DNA from: Myroides sp. 1354
GTDB taxonomy: Bacteria > Bacteroidota > Bacteroidia > Flavobacteriales > Flavobacteriaceae
Assembly (NCBI RefSeq): GCF_030324495.1
Contig: NZ_JACAGN010000003.1
Coordinates: 1-64,000 of the forward strand
Length of the DNA: 64,000 nucleotides
Reading direction: 5' to 3'
This document shows, in pieces, positions 56,585 to 64,000 of this stretch. A program made the position numbers and the translations under genes. The notes under the pieces are model-generated. The model worked only from the letters and a program-made list of their open reading frames with translations. It did no database searches and was not told the origin of the DNA. Each line of letters opens with the position of its first letter. The first letter of the stretch is position 1.

Positions 56585-58570
56585 TTACTTTTTTTCTGCT
56601 TCGTTTATTTTTTCTAACACGATAAATTGATCCATTCTCTTATTCATTTCTAAATAAAAGCCCTGTAATTCACTATAATATTCTTTGGCTATAATAGGAT
56701 TTGTTACTCTTAAGGTATATCCTATTTGCAATTGATTAGCATCGAGTTCTTTCACTTCATACGTCATATTCAATCCCGTCGCTTTACTAGTCAAAACTCC
56801 ACTTTTAGCTAGTTGTTTCACTTTATATCCTGTAGGCAATTGAACCGTTATTTTATACATATCCATAAAAGGATACATAAAATGAACATCCGATTGTCTA
56901 CTTTCACTAACAAAAGGATTCTCTTTATCGCGATAGAATTCCAAGGGATTAAATTTCATAATTTGCCCATTTTCTTCCAACGTGGCAAAGTTAAACTTTC
57001 GCAAATGAAATGACACTTCAACTTCTCCAGGTTTTTGCATTACCTTTCCCTCACTTAAAAAAAGCTGAGCACTTCTAGCTTCTATATCTGCGCGAGTTCG
57101 ATTTAGTGAACTTTCTCCATATCTCGATTGAAAAGCCAAAGCTTCGTAACGCGTCAATGTCATGTGTAACTGTCCCGTTGCTTGTCCTGATTCTTCTAGC
57201 TGTACAGTGAATTCTTCTTGTTTAAATGAAATTTGCTTGGGAGTAAGATCCACTTTGGTCACTGCGTATTGATCTGTTATCATCCATCCTTCACCATTTA
57301 AATCCTCAAACGGCAATACATTTAAAACAGCATGAGGCATGGTCCCATCCACTACATATAAGACCTGGTCGAGTTTTAATCCCACAATGACATGATTGAT
57401 AAAACGAGAGAACAACAAGGAAGCTTTTCCATTAGACTGGGTACTCAAAACGATAGGTTCCGCCTGAATTCCCACAGCTCGTAACGCTCCTATCAAAGCT
57501 AAATTAATATCCGCTCCATTTCCTTCTCCTTGGCTCATCGCTTTTTTTACCCCTTTTTCTGCCCAATAACCATACTGTTGATTCCATTTGATTTTACTTT
57601 GAACAAAGGCAATCATTTGCATTGCTTTTTCTTGTTCGTTACCCTCTACAATTGGAAAATCTTTTACTACTTTAGTCCAATAAGAATCCAAACGCAATTC
57701 GCTACCAAAATTTCTATTTCTATAGATCTCCTTCGCTACAGCCGAAGGTTCATGCGGAATAACCACAGAAGAACTCATCGGGTATTGAAACTGAATTAAA
57801 TCAAAGCGAATCGAACTAATATTATTCTGGGCATTGTCCATAAATGGTTCTTGTTGAAAAGCTGGGATATGGGTAGCACTATATTGAAGAATTGCTTCTT
57901 TAAATCGATAAGAGGTTCCCCATCGAGCTGATGATAAATTACGTGCGCTTTCTGTTACTTCTTTCTTTTCATTCAAGCGAATATTTCCCATTTTGGAAAT
58001 AAGGTAGGTTAAATTATCAGGAATCTTTACGGTATAGCTACTCTTTAATTTAGGGATATCCTCTTGAAAATACCAAGTGGGAATCACATCAATATTATCT
58101 ATTTTCTTGGTATAACTATATTCAATGCGATCTCCTTCTCTAATATCATTTACTTTAATTTCCTTGAGATAAAATTCTTGTTCGACTTTTGTATTTGTCG
58201 CTTTATCAATGATTACAACTTCTTCCTTTCCGTTGATTTGACGATAGATCTTATAGTACTCAACAGCAACCTCTTCTTTGCCATATCGCCCAAAGTAAAA
58301 AGGAATCTGCAAGCTCGCATAACGAATTCCATCCTTTGTTTGGATTAAGATTGTACGCGTTACTTTTTGGTTGATGACAAAACCTCTTTCTTCGTTAAAT
58401 TCATATTCTACCAAACCTTCCTCATTCAATACCACAGCAGAGGATTGAGATTGGGTAACAGCATTCGCCGTCATTTTTACGTCCATATCCTTTGGCAACT
58501 TATCCGAAGTTTGTTGAGCCAAAGTCGTGCAACTTAACAGTCCAAAGGCAAATAGTACAACCTTATTCAT
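56585..58570 (-). CDS. DUF3857/transglutaminase-like secreted protein
   Basis: The 661-residue protein has a signal peptide (MNKVVLFAFGLLSCTTLAQQ), an N-terminal DUF3857 domain (about 50-230, with EEVVIIDKATNTKVEQEFYL) and a transglutaminase-like middle (about 300-400: EQEKAMQMIAFVQSKIKWNQ, GEGNGADINLALIGALRAVG). In the usual core the Cys of the triad sits near GxxxDxxxL; here NGADINLALIGAL has no Cys, so it is perhaps inactive. It is probably periplasmic. It heads the group with dtd, the small protein, the MazG-like gene and aroA. Confidence 0.82.
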   Translation of the reverse strand: MNKVVLFAFGLLSCTTLAQQTSDKLPKDMDVKMTANAVTQSQSSAVVLNEEGLVEYEFNEERGFVINQKVTRTILIQTKDGIRYASLQIPFYFGRYGKEEVAVEYYKIYRQINGKEEVVIIDKATNTKVEQEFYLKEIKVNDIREGDRIEYSYTKKIDNIDVIPTWYFQEDIPKLKSSYTVKIPDNLTYLISKMGNIRLNEKKEVTESARNLSSARWGTSYRFKEAILQYSATHIPAFQQEPFMDNAQNNISSIRFDLIQFQYPMSSSVVIPHEPSAVAKEIYRNRNFGSELRLDSYWTKVVKDFPIVEGNEQEKAMQMIAFVQSKIKWNQQYGYWAEKGVKKAMSQGEGNGADINLALIGALRAVGIQAEPIVLSTQSNGKASLLFSRFINHVIVGLKLDQVLYVVDGTMPHAVLNVLPFEDLNGEGWMITDQYAVTKVDLTPKQISFKQEEFTVQLEESGQATGQLHMTLTRYEALAFQSRYGESSLNRTRADIEARSAQLFLSEGKVMQKPGEVEVSFHLRKFNFATLEENGQIMKFNPLEFYRDKENPFVSESRQSDVHFMYPFMDMYKITVQLPTGYKVKQLAKSGVLTSKATGLNMTYEVKELDANQLQIGYTLRVTNPIIAKEYYSELQGFYLEMNKRMDQFIVLEKINEAEKK

Positions 58571-58600
58571 CTTTTAAATGGCTTTAGTATTATCCATCTT

Positions 58601-58608
58601 CAAAAATA
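58601..58608 (-). promoter_or_regulatory. Candidate -7 element TATTTTTG
   Basis: An exact TAnnTTTG match on the minus strand, 30 bases before the ATG at 58570; probable promoter of the DUF3857-to-aroA group. Confidence 0.45.
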
Positions 58609-59175
58609 CAAAATAGTTACGAGAGATGAGAAAGGAGTTGAGTTTTATCTGAACACTGTATTCTTTTTATTTTTCTTGATTTTTTACTTTCCACACATCA
58701 AAAAAGAGCAGATTATTCTAATGTATTATACAGAATAAACAAGTATTATCTATTCCATATACATTCCTCATATTCTACCAAATTTAACATTTTACTAACT
58801 AATTCCATCTTGGCTTTCATTTAACTTTACTCTACTACCTAAAAAAAAAATCATGCTTTTCACACCCAAAAAAAAAGCATATTAATTGATCTCAACAAAT
58901 CAGACTTTCAAACGGTTAGATGCAATTAAATTATATTTTTACTTAAGTGAATGCATGAAATACACTATTTAGGTGGATGTATCTGATTAATTGGCCGGCT
59001 TTAATCAATTGATCCCGCAAATAAAAATAGCAATTGCTATTCTTTTATTTTCTTCAACAAGGAATACTCTAATTTATAACTACACTCGAAGAGATTGACT
59101 ATTCTCTTGTTTACCTTGTACAATACTATTTATTAATTCGTTCCGTCCAAAAAGATGGACCCAACATTTACAAAC
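58609..59175. other. AT-rich divergent intergenic gap
   Basis: No gene is seen. One inverted repeat TGATTAA/TTAATCA with a 10-base loop lies at 58984-59007 and could be a protein-binding site. The rest has A/T tracts only. Confidence 0.45.
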
Positions 59176-60060
59176 ATGAAAAAGTTATATTTAATCCTGG
59201 CAGGCCTATTGACCTTGCTCGCAGCATGTAATTCGGATCAAGCTGATATAGTAAACGATCAGCCACAGCCAATCGAAAACAGCATTTATGAACAAATTAC
59301 GACCACTTATTTACAAAAACAACAAAACTTGCCTACCAAAACAACCCTTGGCTTTTGGGGTTGGCTAAAAAGGATAGCATCTGCTGATGCAAAAGCCGCG
59401 GCTGCCTATGCTGCAAAAAACGGTATGAAAAGTAACTGGAAAGAAGCTTTACTCGTTGGGGTAGCAGCCTCTATAGAAAATGCAATAGCAAAAGGTAATT
59501 CCAAAATAAGCAGTCTCACACCATTGGACACAAAACCTTATCTCACAATGGTTTTACCTAATATCCAATCCATTAAATTGGCTCAATTTAGTAGTAATTC
59601 CATGGATGATTTGGGTTATTATCATTATGTTATTGTCAATGAGGTATTAAAAGATTCTACCCTTTCGACTCTTGCCTTACATGATTTATCAACCACAATC
59701 TATGATAAAGTTTATCAAGAAGCTCACAAACTGGGTTTTACTGCTATTTATGAAAAAGAAACTGCTGTTGCCATATTAAGTAACGTTAATCAACTATTTG
59801 ATAACACAAGTGACGCACAGTACAACCAATTATACGCCTTTGTTGACAAAGAAGATTTAGAGCATTTCAAACCCATTGAAACATTGTATACACATGCTTT
59901 TTTTGCTTTGAATGACACAACTCTTTTTACAGCTTATTCCAAAGAAATGGAAAATGCAGTACTCACTGACAAAACATTATCTCAACAAGTAAAAGACGTA
60001 CTATTACTAGAAATGGCAACGTACCGTTTTGGTAATATCTATTATTTTTCTGCTCCTTAA
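59176..60060 (+). CDS. Predicted lipoprotein of unknown function
   Basis: The start is set at 59176 (MKKLYLILAGLLTLLAAC), giving a lipobox LAAC and a 294-residue product; a start 21 bases upstream would put acidic residues ahead of the signal. The mature part is helical. An Ala-rich segment SADAKAAAAYAAKNGMKSN is followed by short repeated motifs with Lys and Asn. It is probably surface- or periplasm-facing. I do not recognise a family. It stands alone with long flanks and two consecutive hairpins after it. Confidence 0.65.
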   Translation: MKKLYLILAGLLTLLAACNSDQADIVNDQPQPIENSIYEQITTTYLQKQQNLPTKTTLGFWGWLKRIASADAKAAAAYAAKNGMKSNWKEALLVGVAASIENAIAKGNSKISSLTPLDTKPYLTMVLPNIQSIKLAQFSSNSMDDLGYYHYVIVNEVLKDSTLSTLALHDLSTTIYDKVYQEAHKLGFTAIYEKETAVAILSNVNQLFDNTSDAQYNQLYAFVDKEDLEHFKPIETLYTHAFFALNDTTLFTAYSKEMENAVLTDKTLSQQVKDVLLLEMATYRFGNIYYFSAP

Positions 60061-60076
60061 TTAATTGTATTTGAAC

Positions 60077-60125
60077 TCATCTTGACTTTTTTGATTGAAG
60101 TGAAAATTAAAAAAAGTCAAGATGA
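60077..60125 (+). terminator. First hairpin after the lipoprotein gene
   Basis: A 16-bp perfect stem TCATCTTGACTTTTTT/AAAAAAGTCAAGATGA with a 17-base loop. It lacks a strong downstream T run, so it may protect the mRNA 3' end and the next hairpin may be the terminator. Confidence 0.6.
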
Positions 60126-60138
60126 ATTCTATATAAAG

Positions 60139-60171
60139 AAGGAGCTGTCTCAAAAATTGAGACAGCTCCTT
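60139..60171. terminator. Strong bidirectional terminator
   Basis: A 15-bp perfect stem AAGGAGCTGTCTCAA/TTGAGACAGCTCCTT with loop AAA, followed by TTTGCTTT. It serves the lipoprotein gene on the plus strand and rsgA on the minus strand. Confidence 0.88.
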
Positions 60172-60197
60172 TTGCTTTATACTCGATCAAGAAAATA

Positions 60198-61163
60198 TTA
60201 TTCTTCTTGGTTTCTTCCGTCTTTATAAATATCGGTACGATAATGTTCTTCTTCTCCGTCGAGAATTTGAATATAGCTTTTATAGCGTGACCAAGCTAAT
60301 TCATCCTGATCTAGAGCTTCTTTTACTGCACAATGGGGTTCTTCTCGATGCAAACAGTTATTGAACTTACACTGATCTTTTAAAGCAAAAAATTCAGGAA
60401 AATAATCTCCAACTTCTTGAGGTTCCATATCTACTACTCCGAATCCACGAATTCCAGGCGTATCGATAATTGCTGCATCAAAAGACAAATCAAACATCTC
60501 TGCAAAAGTAGTCGTATGTTGTCCTTGTTGATGTTGTTCTGATATTTGAGCCGTTTTCAAATTTAATCCCGGTTCTATTGCATTGATTAAAGTGGATTTC
60601 CCAACCCCAGAATGCCCTGAAAACATAGATACTTTCCCCATCATTCGCTCCTTAATTGCATCTAACCCTTTTGATTCCAATGCGGATACACGCAAACACT
60701 CATATCCTATTTTCGAATAGATGTATTGTAAATATAATTGTTCGTCTAATGCCTCTTCTGAATATGTGTCAATCTTATTAAAAACCAAAACAGTCTTGAT
60801 TCCATACGCCTCAGCTGTTACTAAGAAGCGATCAATAAAGCTTGTTGTTGTGACTGGGTTATCAATCGTCACAATCAAGAACATCGTATCGATATTTGAA
60901 GCAATAATATGTACCTGTTTGGATAGATTCACCGATTTACGCACAATATAATTCTTACGTGGAGCAATTTCGTTAATTACTCCTGTGGTTGCATCATTGG
61001 TTGTTTCTAATTCAAAGGTTACCTGATCACCTACTGCCAGAGGATTCGTACTCTTTATTCCCTTAATACGAAACTTTCCTTTGATGCGACAATTGTAAAA
61101 TTGCCCATCTTCACCTTTCACAAGATACCAGCTTCCCGTTGATTTATAAACTGTTCCTTTCAT
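60198..61163 (-). CDS. rsgA: Ribosome small-subunit-dependent GTPase A
   Basis: The 321-residue protein has an N-terminal OB fold (1-70). A circularly permuted GTPase domain follows: G4 FNKID (about 128-132), G1 GHSGVGKSTL (183-192), then QHTTTFAEMF and DTPGIRGFG. The Zn finger at the C-terminus is CKFNNCLHREEPHCAVKEAL, with three Cys and a His. It helps 30S maturation. Its -7 element ends only 4 bases before the ATG, so the mRNA may be leaderless. The same strand carries the DAHP synthase gene upstream, 88 bases away. Confidence 0.94.
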   Translation of the reverse strand: MKGTVYKSTGSWYLVKGEDGQFYNCRIKGKFRIKGIKSTNPLAVGDQVTFELETTNDATTGVINEIAPRKNYIVRKSVNLSKQVHIIASNIDTMFLIVTIDNPVTTTSFIDRFLVTAEAYGIKTVLVFNKIDTYSEEALDEQLYLQYIYSKIGYECLRVSALESKGLDAIKERMMGKVSMFSGHSGVGKSTLINAIEPGLNLKTAQISEQHQQGQHTTTFAEMFDLSFDAAIIDTPGIRGFGVVDMEPQEVGDYFPEFFALKDQCKFNNCLHREEPHCAVKEALDQDELAWSRYKSYIQILDGEEEHYRTDIYKDGRNQEE

Positions 61164-61167
61164 AGGG

Positions 61168-61175
61168 CAAATATA
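61168..61175 (-). promoter_or_regulatory. Candidate -7 element TATATTTG, leaderless position
   Basis: TATATTTG on the minus strand, then CCCT and the ATG of rsgA. No TTG is visible at 17-23 bases, so the promoter is not complete by consensus. Confidence 0.4.
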
Positions 61176-61251
61176 TTTTAAAATCTAGCTAAAAAAAAGA
61201 GACCCGGTAGAAAAATACCCCGTCTACTTCTGCTATATTCTTTCTTATTTT

Positions 61252-62325
61252 TTAATCGTCTTTTCTATTAATCACCTGATCCTGACGGTAAATACTCTCT
61301 TGATGAATAGCCGTATAAATCGTGCGGATAAAATCATCTGTAAAGCCGAGGTGTTCTCCTTCTTTCATCATTTTCTCCACAATACTATTCCAGCGTTCTT
61401 GTTGAAAAACAGCAACATTTCGCTCGCGTTTCAGGGATCCAATCGCATCAGAAATCATCATTCTTTTCTTCAACAAATCTAATATTTTGCTATCCATATC
61501 GTCAATTTGAATGCGATAGGTTTGTAACTTCTGTAAGTATTCTTCTGTATCATCCGTGATATTGCGGATTTTCAGGGTTTGAACAATTTCTTCTAATTGC
61601 TCTGGTGTTACTTGCTGGGCTGCATCACTCCATGCCTTGTCTGGATTGCAATGCGTTTCAATCATCAAACCATCGAAATTGAGATCCAAGGCCAATTGAG
61701 ACACCGCTAAAATTCGATCCCTTCTTCCTGTAATATGAGAAGGATCACAAAAAATAGGAATATGAGGTAATTCTGATTTGATATCTAGTGGAATTTGCCA
61801 TTCGGGTATATTTCTATATTTGGTTTTTTCATAGGTACTAAATCCACGGTGAATCAATCCCAATTTGGTGATGTTTGCTTTTTCTAAGCGTTCTAATCCT
61901 CCCATCCACAAAGATAGATCGGGGTTAATTGGATTTTTCAGCATGACGATTTTGTCTGTCCCTCTCAAGGCATCTGCTATCTCTTGTACAGAAAAAGGAT
62001 TAACTGCGGTACGCGCACCAATCCACAGGATATCGAAATCGTTTTGTAAACACAACTCAACATGTTCTGCAGTAGCTACCTCTGTAGCCAACAACAATCC
62101 TGTTTCTTCTTTTACTTGTCTCATCCAATCCAAACCAATAGCTCCTACTCCCTCAAATCCTCCTGGTTTTGTTCTTGGCTTCCAAATTCCCGCTCGAAAT
62201 ACCTTCACCTCTTTGGGCAAGGAGTGAGCAATTTGTAACAATTGTTCTGGTGTTTCGGCACTACAAGGTCCTGCAATTATTGCTGGAGCTTGCCCTTGAA
62301 AAGCAGTTAACCAATCTTTACTCAT
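61252..62325 (-). CDS. DAHP synthase/chorismate mutase type II fusion
   Basis: The 357-residue protein has a DAHP synthase domain (1 to about 260): IIAGPCSAETPEQLLQIAH, GIWKPRTKPGGFEGVG and IFCDPSHITGRRDRI. A chorismate mutase domain follows (about 270-357): RIQIDDMDSKILDLLKKRMM, then REREV-like residues. The order DAHP synthase first is the usual one in this phylum. The mutase may act as a feedback module. It carries out the first step of the aromatic pathway, and links with aroA elsewhere in the window. Its own -7 element is 21 bases upstream. Confidence 0.92.
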   Translation of the reverse strand: MSKDWLTAFQGQAPAIIAGPCSAETPEQLLQIAHSLPKEVKVFRAGIWKPRTKPGGFEGVGAIGLDWMRQVKEETGLLLATEVATAEHVELCLQNDFDILWIGARTAVNPFSVQEIADALRGTDKIVMLKNPINPDLSLWMGGLERLEKANITKLGLIHRGFSTYEKTKYRNIPEWQIPLDIKSELPHIPIFCDPSHITGRRDRILAVSQLALDLNFDGLMIETHCNPDKAWSDAAQQVTPEQLEEIVQTLKIRNITDDTEEYLQKLQTYRIQIDDMDSKILDLLKKRMMISDAIGSLKRERNVAVFQQERWNSIVEKMMKEGEHLGFTDDFIRTIYTAIHQESIYRQDQVINRKDD

Positions 62326-62346
62326 TTCTTACAATTTCATTTCCTG

Positions 62347-62354
62347 CAAATTTA
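62347..62354 (-). promoter_or_regulatory. Candidate -7 element TAAATTTG
   Basis: An exact TAnnTTTG match on the minus strand, 21 bases before the ATG of the DAHP synthase fusion gene. Confidence 0.5.
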
Positions 62355-62481
62355 CGAGTTATATTCTATAAAATGGGATTTAATCCAAAATGATACCTAC
62401 TCAACCTGAGATAACTTCCTTTTTGTTCTTTGTTTTTTATAATAATTAATACTTTTACTTTTCATCAAAAATTCAACCTTA

Positions 62482-63324
62482 ATGTCATTATTAACTTTCA
62501 TCTTAATTATGTTTCTAGGTGCCTTTGCAGCTGGTTTTATCGGCTCATTATCAGGACTTGGAGGCGGTATTATTATAATTCCTTTACTTTCTGTTTTCCT
62601 TGGTGTTGATATGCACTACGCTATTGGAACAGCACTTGTAGCCGTAATTGCGACTTCATCGGGTTCTGCATCTGCCTATGTAAGAGAAGGAATTACCAAT
62701 ATGCGCTTGGGTATGTTTCTCGAAATTGCCACCACCATCGGCGCAGTAGTAGGCGCACTTCTCTCAACCAATGCCCCTACTTCTTTACTGGCTATTATTT
62801 TTGGCGCTACTTTAATTTTTTCATCTTTGAATTCGATTCGCAAAAAAGAAGATCACCTCATCTTACCCGAACAAGGAAGTACACTGGCGAAGAAACTCAA
62901 ACTATCAGGAAGCTATCCAACACCCGCTGGTGAAAAAGTACACTACAGCATGACTAATATCCTCGGTGGATTTAGTATGATGGGAGTTGCGGGTATGATG
63001 TCGGGCTTATTGGGAATTGGATCAGGGGCTTTTAAAGTAATTGCGATGGATACGATCATGAAGGTTCCCTTTAAGGTGTCTACCACCACCAGTAACTTTA
63101 TGATGGGGGTAACCGCTATTGCAAGTTCTGTCATCTATATTCAAAAAGGATATATTGAACCTTCCATCTGTATGCCTGTTATTATTGGTGTGCTTATTGG
63201 TTCTATGGTCGGTGCCAAAGTACTAATGAAAGCCAACACCAAAAAACTCAAATTGTTCTTTGCAGTGCTAATCTTCATCATTGCATTAAACATGATTTAC
63301 AACGGAATTACAGGAAAAATTTAA
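62482..63324 (+). CDS. TauE/SafE family sulfite exporter-like membrane protein
   Basis: The 280-residue protein has about eight membrane helices and the two glycine-rich repeats of the TauE/SafE family: GFIGSLSGLGGGIIIIPLLS near the start and GMMSGLLGIGSGAFKVIAMD in the second half. It may export sulfite, sulfoacetate or related small organic anions; the substrate is not known. It is 11 bases ahead of a DUF1634 gene, a pairing often seen in bacteria. Confidence 0.88.
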   Translation: MSLLTFILIMFLGAFAAGFIGSLSGLGGGIIIIPLLSVFLGVDMHYAIGTALVAVIATSSGSASAYVREGITNMRLGMFLEIATTIGAVVGALLSTNAPTSLLAIIFGATLIFSSLNSIRKKEDHLILPEQGSTLAKKLKLSGSYPTPAGEKVHYSMTNILGGFSMMGVAGMMSGLLGIGSGAFKVIAMDTIMKVPFKVSTTTSNFMMGVTAIASSVIYIQKGYIEPSICMPVIIGVLIGSMVGAKVLMKANTKKLKLFFAVLIFIIALNMIYNGITGKI

Positions 63325-63335
63325 AGCGACAAATT

Positions 63336-63725
63336 ATGAGTACAACTAAATTTACAGATAATCAACTGCAAAACATCATTGGAAATGTATTGCGTTATGG
63401 TGTATTATGTGCGTTAACCGTAACACTTCTTGGCGGTATTATTCTCCTTGCAAAAGACTCACAACAAATCGTTTCCTTTTCTACTTTTGTAGAAAAAGAC
63501 CAAAACCTATTTATCGTTTTTAAAACAATACTAGAAGGGGTAAAAGATTGGAATGGAGAATCGATTATTTTCTTGGGTATTTTGCTCTTATTTTTAACAC
63601 CTGCCTTGCGCTTACTGTTATCTTTATTTTCATTTATCTTAGAAAAAGACGCTTTGTATGTTGTGATTACCTTGATTGTAATTGCGGTAATCATTCTTAG
63701 TGTGTCTTTCGGATTTTCTCATTAA
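63336..63725 (+). CDS. DUF1634 family membrane protein
   Basis: The 129-residue protein has three hydrophobic helices: VLCALTVTLLGGIILLA, the middle SIIFLGILLLFLTPALRLLL (with TPALRLL, the family signature) and YVVITLIVIAVIILSVSFGF. DUF1634 proteins often follow TauE/SafE genes, and they may be a subunit of the exporter. The gene comes 11 bases after TauE/SafE, in an operon. Confidence 0.83.
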   Translation: MSTTKFTDNQLQNIIGNVLRYGVLCALTVTLLGGIILLAKDSQQIVSFSTFVEKDQNLFIVFKTILEGVKDWNGESIIFLGILLLFLTPALRLLLSLFSFILEKDALYVVITLIVIAVIILSVSFGFSH

Positions 63726-63731
63726 TTTACC

Positions 63732-63739
63732 TACATTTG
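63732..63739 (+). promoter_or_regulatory. Candidate -7 element TACATTTG for gldA
   Basis: An exact TAnnTTTG match, 23 bases before the ATG at 63763, suggesting that gldA has its own promoter. Confidence 0.5.
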
Positions 63740-63762
63740 TTTTTACTAACCTTCCAGTATAT

Positions 63763-64000
63763 ATGTCTATTAAAGTAGAAAACATTAGTAAATATTACGG
63801 CGAACAACAAGCGTTAAACGCCATCAGTTTTACCGTGCCCAAAGGGCAAATTGTCGGTTTCTTAGGTCCAAACGGAGCGGGAAAATCAACGCTGATGAAA
63901 ATACTAACGACCTTTATTCACAGTGACGAAGGAGTTGCCTATGTCAACGAATACAACGTGGCAACACAAGCAAAAAAAGTACAGCAATCTATTGGTTATT
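63763..64000 (+). CDS. gldA: Gliding-motility ABC transporter ATP-binding subunit (3' end cut)
   Basis: Only the first 79 residues are in the window. They include MSIKVENISKYYGEQQALNA, Walker A GPNGAGKSTLMKILTTFI and the Q-loop lead-in KVQQSIGY. This matches GldA, the ATPase of the GldAFG transporter needed for gliding in Flavobacterium. Myroides and related non-gliding genera also keep gld genes, so motility is not shown. The gene is truncated by the window edge. Confidence 0.8.
   Translation, partial: MSIKVENISKYYGEQQALNAISFTVPKGQIVGFLGPNGAGKSTLMKILTTFIHSDEGVAYVNEYNVATQAKKVQQSIGY

Noticed and set aside
61190..61235. Terminator of the DAHP synthase gene (GACCCGGTA / TACCCCGTC)
   Set aside because: The two arms are not complementary in the middle, so the stem is weak.

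Overview
The window is an AT-rich chromosomal segment from a member of the Flavobacteriaceae. Evidence for this: promoters of the Bacteroidota type (TAnnTTTG with an upstream TTG) in front of many genes, no obvious Shine-Dalgarno sequences, a gldA gliding-motility ABC gene at the right edge, the lineage-typical murA/DUF4290 pair, an exbB-exbD-exbD-tonB-PstS-TPR cluster, and a fused DAHP synthase/chorismate mutase. A Myroides-like genus is my best guess by eye, not a demonstrated assignment. No rRNA gene, conventional tRNA gene, insertion sequence, prophage or CRISPR array was seen.

Layout. 1-4.7 kb: the start of a secreted repeat protein (cut by the left edge), a phage-repressor-like regulator, a SIMPL-domain protein and a rhomboid protease. 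4.8-11 kb: lipid acyltransferase, aminopeptidase P, uracil-DNA glycosylase and a HAD phosphatase. 11.1-14.8 kb: an ECF sigma/anti-sigma/Spy-like cassette, an rRNA m5C methyltransferase and a secreted endonuclease I. 15.3-30 kb: fatty-acid hydroxylase, FabH, an S9 peptidase, MurA (with Asp at the fosfomycin-target position), RecQ, Fmt, HU and small housekeeping genes. The intergenic gaps here are unusually rich in repeats. 30.4-36.7 kb: an RNA-repair locus. 36.7-50 kb: pyruvate/branched-chain-type E2, a glycosyltransferase, the TonB energising operon and a HerA-like ATPase. 49-53 kb: kynurenine-pathway genes (kmo, a ureohydrolase, kynU). 53.2-58.6 kb: queA, aroA, a MazG-like pyrophosphohydrolase, dtd and a transglutaminase-like protein. 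59-64 kb: an unknown lipoprotein, rsgA, DAHP synthase/chorismate mutase, a TauE/SafE exporter and gldA.

The most remarkable part is 30.4-36.7 kb. A WYL-domain regulator (+ strand) diverges from a leftward operon that encodes a slipin (SPFH protein), two adjacent RlaP/YcgL-type nucleotidyltransferases and the RNA ligase RtcB. The roughly 740-base gap between the regulator and the slipin contains, on the operon strand, two tandem tRNA-like modules. Each has the order T-arm, acceptor 3' strand, tetraloop, acceptor 5' strand, D-arm, with the helix at the anticodon position formed by the two ends. They are therefore circularly permuted tRNA mimics whose acceptor end is closed by a loop, similar in principle to the tRNA-like domain of bacterial Y RNAs, but no Ro60/Rsr gene is present. 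An anticodon-arm-like hairpin and two operator-like boxes exactly 100 bases apart complete the locus. I infer a tRNA-damage sensing and repair system in which the tRNA mimics act as sensor, decoy or guide.

The second theme is repeat biology. Heptanucleotide tandem repeats occur in most of the larger gaps, hairpins preceded by GTAG-G (REP-like) occur in tandem and singly, a dispersed element with the core TTCGATGAAT is present in both orientations, and there are 95-bp and 71-bp tandem arrays.
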